Assembly (NCBI GenBank): GCA_002435715.1
Contig: DISD01000102.1
Span: forward strand, 1 to 7,837
From: Rhodospirillaceae bacterium UBA6219
GTDB lineage: Bacteria > Pseudomonadota > Alphaproteobacteria > Rhodospirillales > Magnetospirillaceae
Direction of reading: 5' to 3'
DNA: 7,837 nt
A program made the translations under genes and the position numbers. Position 1 is the first letter of the stretch; every line of letters starts with the position of its first letter. Below, one piece after another: positions 5,451-7,837 of this stretch. The notes under the pieces were generated by a model that did not search any database, was not told where the DNA came from, and was given only the letters and a program-made list of their open reading frames with translations.

Positions 5451-6770
5451 TTGGCGTGGACGGTTCTTGACCTGCCGGCGGCGGATCCGGTCGCACTCTT
5501 CGCCCCCTTGGCCGACGATCCCCTGGCGGTGCTGCTGGACAGCGCCGCCCAGGGTGATCCGCGGTCACGATATTCCTATATCGCCGCCGATCCGGTGGAC
5601 ATTCTGATCGGTGACGGCACCTCGCCGTTTCCCCGCTTAAAGGCCCGCTTGGCGGCCCGCCACAAATCGTCGGTTCCCGGCCTTCCCCCTTTCCAGGGTG
5701 GTTTTGCCGGTTGGCTGTCCTATGACCTGGGGCGCCAACTGGAACGCCTGCCCGCCCCTCGTCCCGCTGCGCCCAACTTTCCCGATTGCGTCTTGGGCGA
5801 GTTCAACGCAGTCGCCGCTTTTGATCACCACAGCAGCCAAGCCTGGGTGATCGGCGAGGACAAGGCCGCCCACAATCTGCGCGACCGCCTGATGGCGGCC
5901 CCGCCCTTGCCGGACCTGGATTGGTCGGCAGGCACCCAAGCCCAGCCCGACCTGCCCCGCGACCATTATCTGGCCCGCATCGCCCGGGTGGTGGACTACA
6001 TCCGCGCCGGCGACGTGTTCCAGGCCAATCTGGCCCAGCGTTTCACCGCCGCCGCGCCGGATGGACTGGACGCCTATTCCTTGTACAGACGCATGCGTCA
6101 TTTGGCCCCCGGACCGTTTTCCGCCTTCGTCGCCGGTGGCGGCTGCGCCTTGGCGGCGGTGTCGCCGGAACGCTTTTTGTCGCTGGATGCGCAAGGCCAA
6201 GTAGAAACGCGCCCCATCAAGGGCACAAGGCCACGCCATGCCGACCCGACCCGCGACCAGGAATTGGCCGACCAACTGGCCACCAGCGCCAAGGACCGGG
6301 CGGAAAACCTGATGATCCTGGATCTGATGCGCAACGACCTGTCGCGTGTCTGCGCCGTCGGCAGCATCCGCGCCCCGCAACGCATGGCACTGGAAACCTT
6401 TCCCGCCATCCACCATCTGGTGTCCGTGGTGACCGGCCAATTGCGTCCCGGCCAAGGCGTGGTGGAATTGCTGCAAGCCACCTTCCCCCCCGGATCGATC
6501 ACCGGCGCCCCGAAAATCCGCGCCATGGAAATCATCGCCGAGTTGGAAACCGCGCCACGCGGGCCTTATTGTGGGACCTATGGCTGGATTGGCGATGATG
6601 GCGCCATGGATCTGGCGGTGGCCATCCGCGTCGCCGCGTGGCGTGACCGACAGGTGGTCCTCCATGCCGGCGGCGGCATCACCGCCGATTCCGACCCGGC
6701 GGCCGAATACGATGAAACCCTGGTCAAGGCTGGTCCTCTTCTGCGGGCGCTGGCAGGAGAGACGCGATGA
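5451..6770 (+). CDS. pabB: Aminodeoxychorismate synthase component I
   Basis: From TTG at 5451 the protein has 439 residues, close to the family norm. It belongs to the chorismate-binding family. PIKGTRPR (255-262) carries K257, the lysine that marks PabB and attacks chorismate in the E. coli enzyme; anthranilate synthase has Ala there, so TrpE is unlikely. Other conserved blocks are ENLMILDLMRNDLSRV (285-300), PPGSITGAPK (346-355), YCGTYGWIG (373-381) and AGGGITADSDPAAEYDET (406-423). It makes 4-amino-4-deoxychorismate from chorismate and ammonia. The glutaminase partner (PabA or a shared TrpG) is not in the window. An in-frame ATG at 5391 would add 20 residues, but its purine tract directly abuts the codon and the extra stretch includes the rare codon TTA and a palindrome, so I prefer 5451. 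The stop overlaps pabC by four bases. Confidence 0.93.
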   Translation: MAWTVLDLPAADPVALFAPLADDPLAVLLDSAAQGDPRSRYSYIAADPVDILIGDGTSPFPRLKARLAARHKSSVPGLPPFQGGFAGWLSYDLGRQLERLPAPRPAAPNFPDCVLGEFNAVAAFDHHSSQAWVIGEDKAAHNLRDRLMAAPPLPDLDWSAGTQAQPDLPRDHYLARIARVVDYIRAGDVFQANLAQRFTAAAPDGLDAYSLYRRMRHLAPGPFSAFVAGGGCALAAVSPERFLSLDAQGQVETRPIKGTRPRHADPTRDQELADQLATSAKDRAENLMILDLMRNDLSRVCAVGSIRAPQRMALETFPAIHHLVSVVTGQLRPGQGVVELLQATFPPGSITGAPKIRAMEIIAELETAPRGPYCGTYGWIGDDGAMDLAVAIRVAAWRDRQVVLHAGGGITADSDPAAEYDETLVKAGPLLRALAGETR

Positions 6771-7594
6771 TGCTGTTGCTGAACGGCCGGTTGGTGCCGG
6801 CGGATGCCCCGGCGCTGTTGGTCAACGATCGCGGCTTCACCTTGGGCGACGGATTGTTCGAAACCATCAAGGTGCGCAACGGACAGCCCTTGCGCCTGGG
6901 CCTGCACCAGACCCGGCTGGCGGACGGCGCCGCCATTTTGCGCTTGGCCTTACCCGATCAGACGGATTGGCTGGAGGCCGCCATCCACAGCCTGTTGCAA
7001 GCCAACGGCCTGAAAGACGCCGTCTTGCGCCTGACCCTCAGCCGTGGTCCCGGGCAACGCGGTTTGCTGCCCCCCGATCCCGCCACCCCCACCTGGGTGC
7101 TGAGTGCCACCCCCGTGCCGGCCGTCCCCGTGCCTCCCGTCCTGGCTCCGGCACGGGCGATCATCGCGCGCACCGTACGTCGCAACCAGATGTCGCCCTT
7201 GTCGCGCTGCAAGGCGCTGTCTTATCTGGACAACGTTCTGGCGCGCATGGAAGCCCAGGATCAGGGGGCCGACGACGCCGTGCTGCTGAACACCCTGGAC
7301 CGGGTTGCCGAAACCACCATCGCCAACATCTTCGTCGTCGGCGCCGACGGTATCCTGGTCACCCCGCCGGTGGCCGACGGTGCCCTGCCGGGGGTGCGCC
7401 GTGCCGAAATGCTGCGCAGCATGGTGGCGCTTGAACGCAGCATCAGTCGTGACGATTTGCTGAATGCCCGCGAAGTTTTTCTGACCAACGCCCTGTCCGT
7501 GCGTCCGGTGGTCGCCATCGACGACCACCCCATCGGTGACGGCCACCCCGGCCCGCTGGGACGACGCCTTAGCCGAGAAGCCGAGAATGAGTAA
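6767..7594 (+). CDS. pabC: 4-amino-4-deoxychorismate lyase (PLP fold-type IV)
   Basis: This 275-residue protein belongs to the class IV aminotransferase family, which includes PabC, branched-chain and D-amino acid aminotransferases. NDRGFTLGDGLFETIKV (20-36) is the N-terminal family block. K149 in RCKALSYLDNVLAR is the expected PLP lysine. AETTIANIFVV (181-191) includes E182, and LPGVRRAEML (207-216) is the phosphate-side loop. PabC splits aminodeoxychorismate into 4-aminobenzoate and pyruvate, the step after PabB, and the ATGA overlap with pabB decides among the possible functions. Translation starts at the double ATG at 6767/6770, preceded by AGGAGA (6755-6760). An aminotransferase role cannot be fully excluded from sequence. 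The 3' end overlaps greB by eight bases. Confidence 0.9.
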   Translation: MMLLLNGRLVPADAPALLVNDRGFTLGDGLFETIKVRNGQPLRLGLHQTRLADGAAILRLALPDQTDWLEAAIHSLLQANGLKDAVLRLTLSRGPGQRGLLPPDPATPTWVLSATPVPAVPVPPVLAPARAIIARTVRRNQMSPLSRCKALSYLDNVLARMEAQDQGADDAVLLNTLDRVAETTIANIFVVGADGILVTPPVADGALPGVRRAEMLRSMVALERSISRDDLLNAREVFLTNALSVRPVVAIDDHPIGDGHPGPLGRRLSREAENE

Positions 7595-7837
7595 AGCCTT
7601 CACCAAAGAAACCGACCACGACGACGACGACCTGCCGGAAGGTGCGACGCCCATCCCCAAGGGCTCGCCCAATTACATCACCCCCAAGGGTCTGGAACGT
7701 CTGCGCGCCGAGCTGAACCAACTGGCCCGTGTCGAACGCCCCAAGGTGGTGGAAACCGTGTCCTGGGCTGCCGGCAACGGCGACCGGTCGGAAAACGGCG
7801 ATTACATCTATGGCAAGAAGCGCCTGCGCGAGATCGA
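7587..7837 (+). CDS. greB: Transcription elongation factor GreB, N-terminal part (partial)
   Basis: The first 83 codons are present and the gene runs off the window. After an acidic, Asp-rich N-terminal extension (residues 10-15) comes NYITPKGLERLRAEL (29-43), the start of the Gre coiled coil. Then follows GNGDRSENGDYIYGKKRLREI (the loop at 63-75 and the helix after it). D66 and E69 match the acidic tip residues that Gre factors insert into the RNA polymerase secondary channel to coordinate metal and stimulate cleavage of backtracked RNA. The wording ENGDYIYGKKRLRE fits GreB better than GreA. The ATG lies inside the end of pabC (eight-base overlap), with a GAGAAG purine tract upstream at 7575-7580, so it is probably co-transcribed with the pab genes. 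Confidence 0.92.
   Translation, partial: MSKAFTKETDHDDDDLPEGATPIPKGSPNYITPKGLERLRAELNQLARVERPKVVETVSWAAGNGDRSENGDYIYGKKRLREI

Noticed and set aside
4282..5568. A 428-codon minus-strand open frame opposite the hydroxyacid dehydrogenase
   Set aside because: Same pattern: mirror of a well-supported gene, His/Gln/Gly-rich translation without a domain, no ribosome binding site recognised.
5637..6665. A 342-codon minus-strand open frame opposite pabB
   Set aside because: Antisense to the conserved PabB blocks; composition is a by-product of the coding strand's GC bias.

Overview
The window is GC-rich DNA densely packed with ordinary chromosomal genes. Protein flavour (an EtfA end followed by 3-hydroxybutyryl-CoA dehydrogenase, a 328-residue glyoxylate/hydroxypyruvate reductase-type enzyme, and a PabB-PabC-GreB string) and codon use suggest an alphaproteobacterium, most likely of the Rhodospirillales (Magnetospirillum-like). 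That placement is my inference from family recognition, not from a marker gene. I see no mobile element, CRISPR array, tRNA, rRNA, phage gene or sign of recent transfer.

Layout. (1) Positions 1-1111: the last codons of an electron transfer flavoprotein alpha subunit, a short hairpin, then 3-hydroxybutyryl-CoA dehydrogenase, closed by a cluster of three hairpins of which the last is a textbook intrinsic terminator. EtfA and this dehydrogenase both serve beta-oxidation-type acyl-CoA or polyhydroxybutyrate/butanoyl-CoA metabolism. (2) Positions 1169-3675: a two-gene envelope unit, translationally coupled by an ATGA overlap, encoding an ArnT-like polytopic glycosyltransferase and a PAP2 membrane phosphatase. 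(3) Positions 3651-4151, minus strand: a secreted SH3-like domain protein. It has a recognisable promoter, and its 3' end overlaps the PAP2 gene tail to tail by 25 bases. (4) Positions 4312-5298: a D-2-hydroxyacid dehydrogenase of the glyoxylate/hydroxypyruvate reductase type, divergent from the SH3 gene. (5) Positions 5451-7837: pabB, pabC and the start of greB, all overlapping. PabB and PabC make 4-aminobenzoate for folate from chorismate plus a glutaminase partner not encoded here. GreB is the transcript cleavage factor and is cut by the window end.

There is no gene-free stretch above 300 bases. The four gaps of 80-165 bases hold hairpins, ribosome binding sites and one good promoter. The most unusual spot is the pabB leader (5299-5450), which can fold into six successive hairpins and contains a 24-base dyad next to the probable ribosome binding site. 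No clearly new biological system is visible. The findings are modest leads rather than discoveries.
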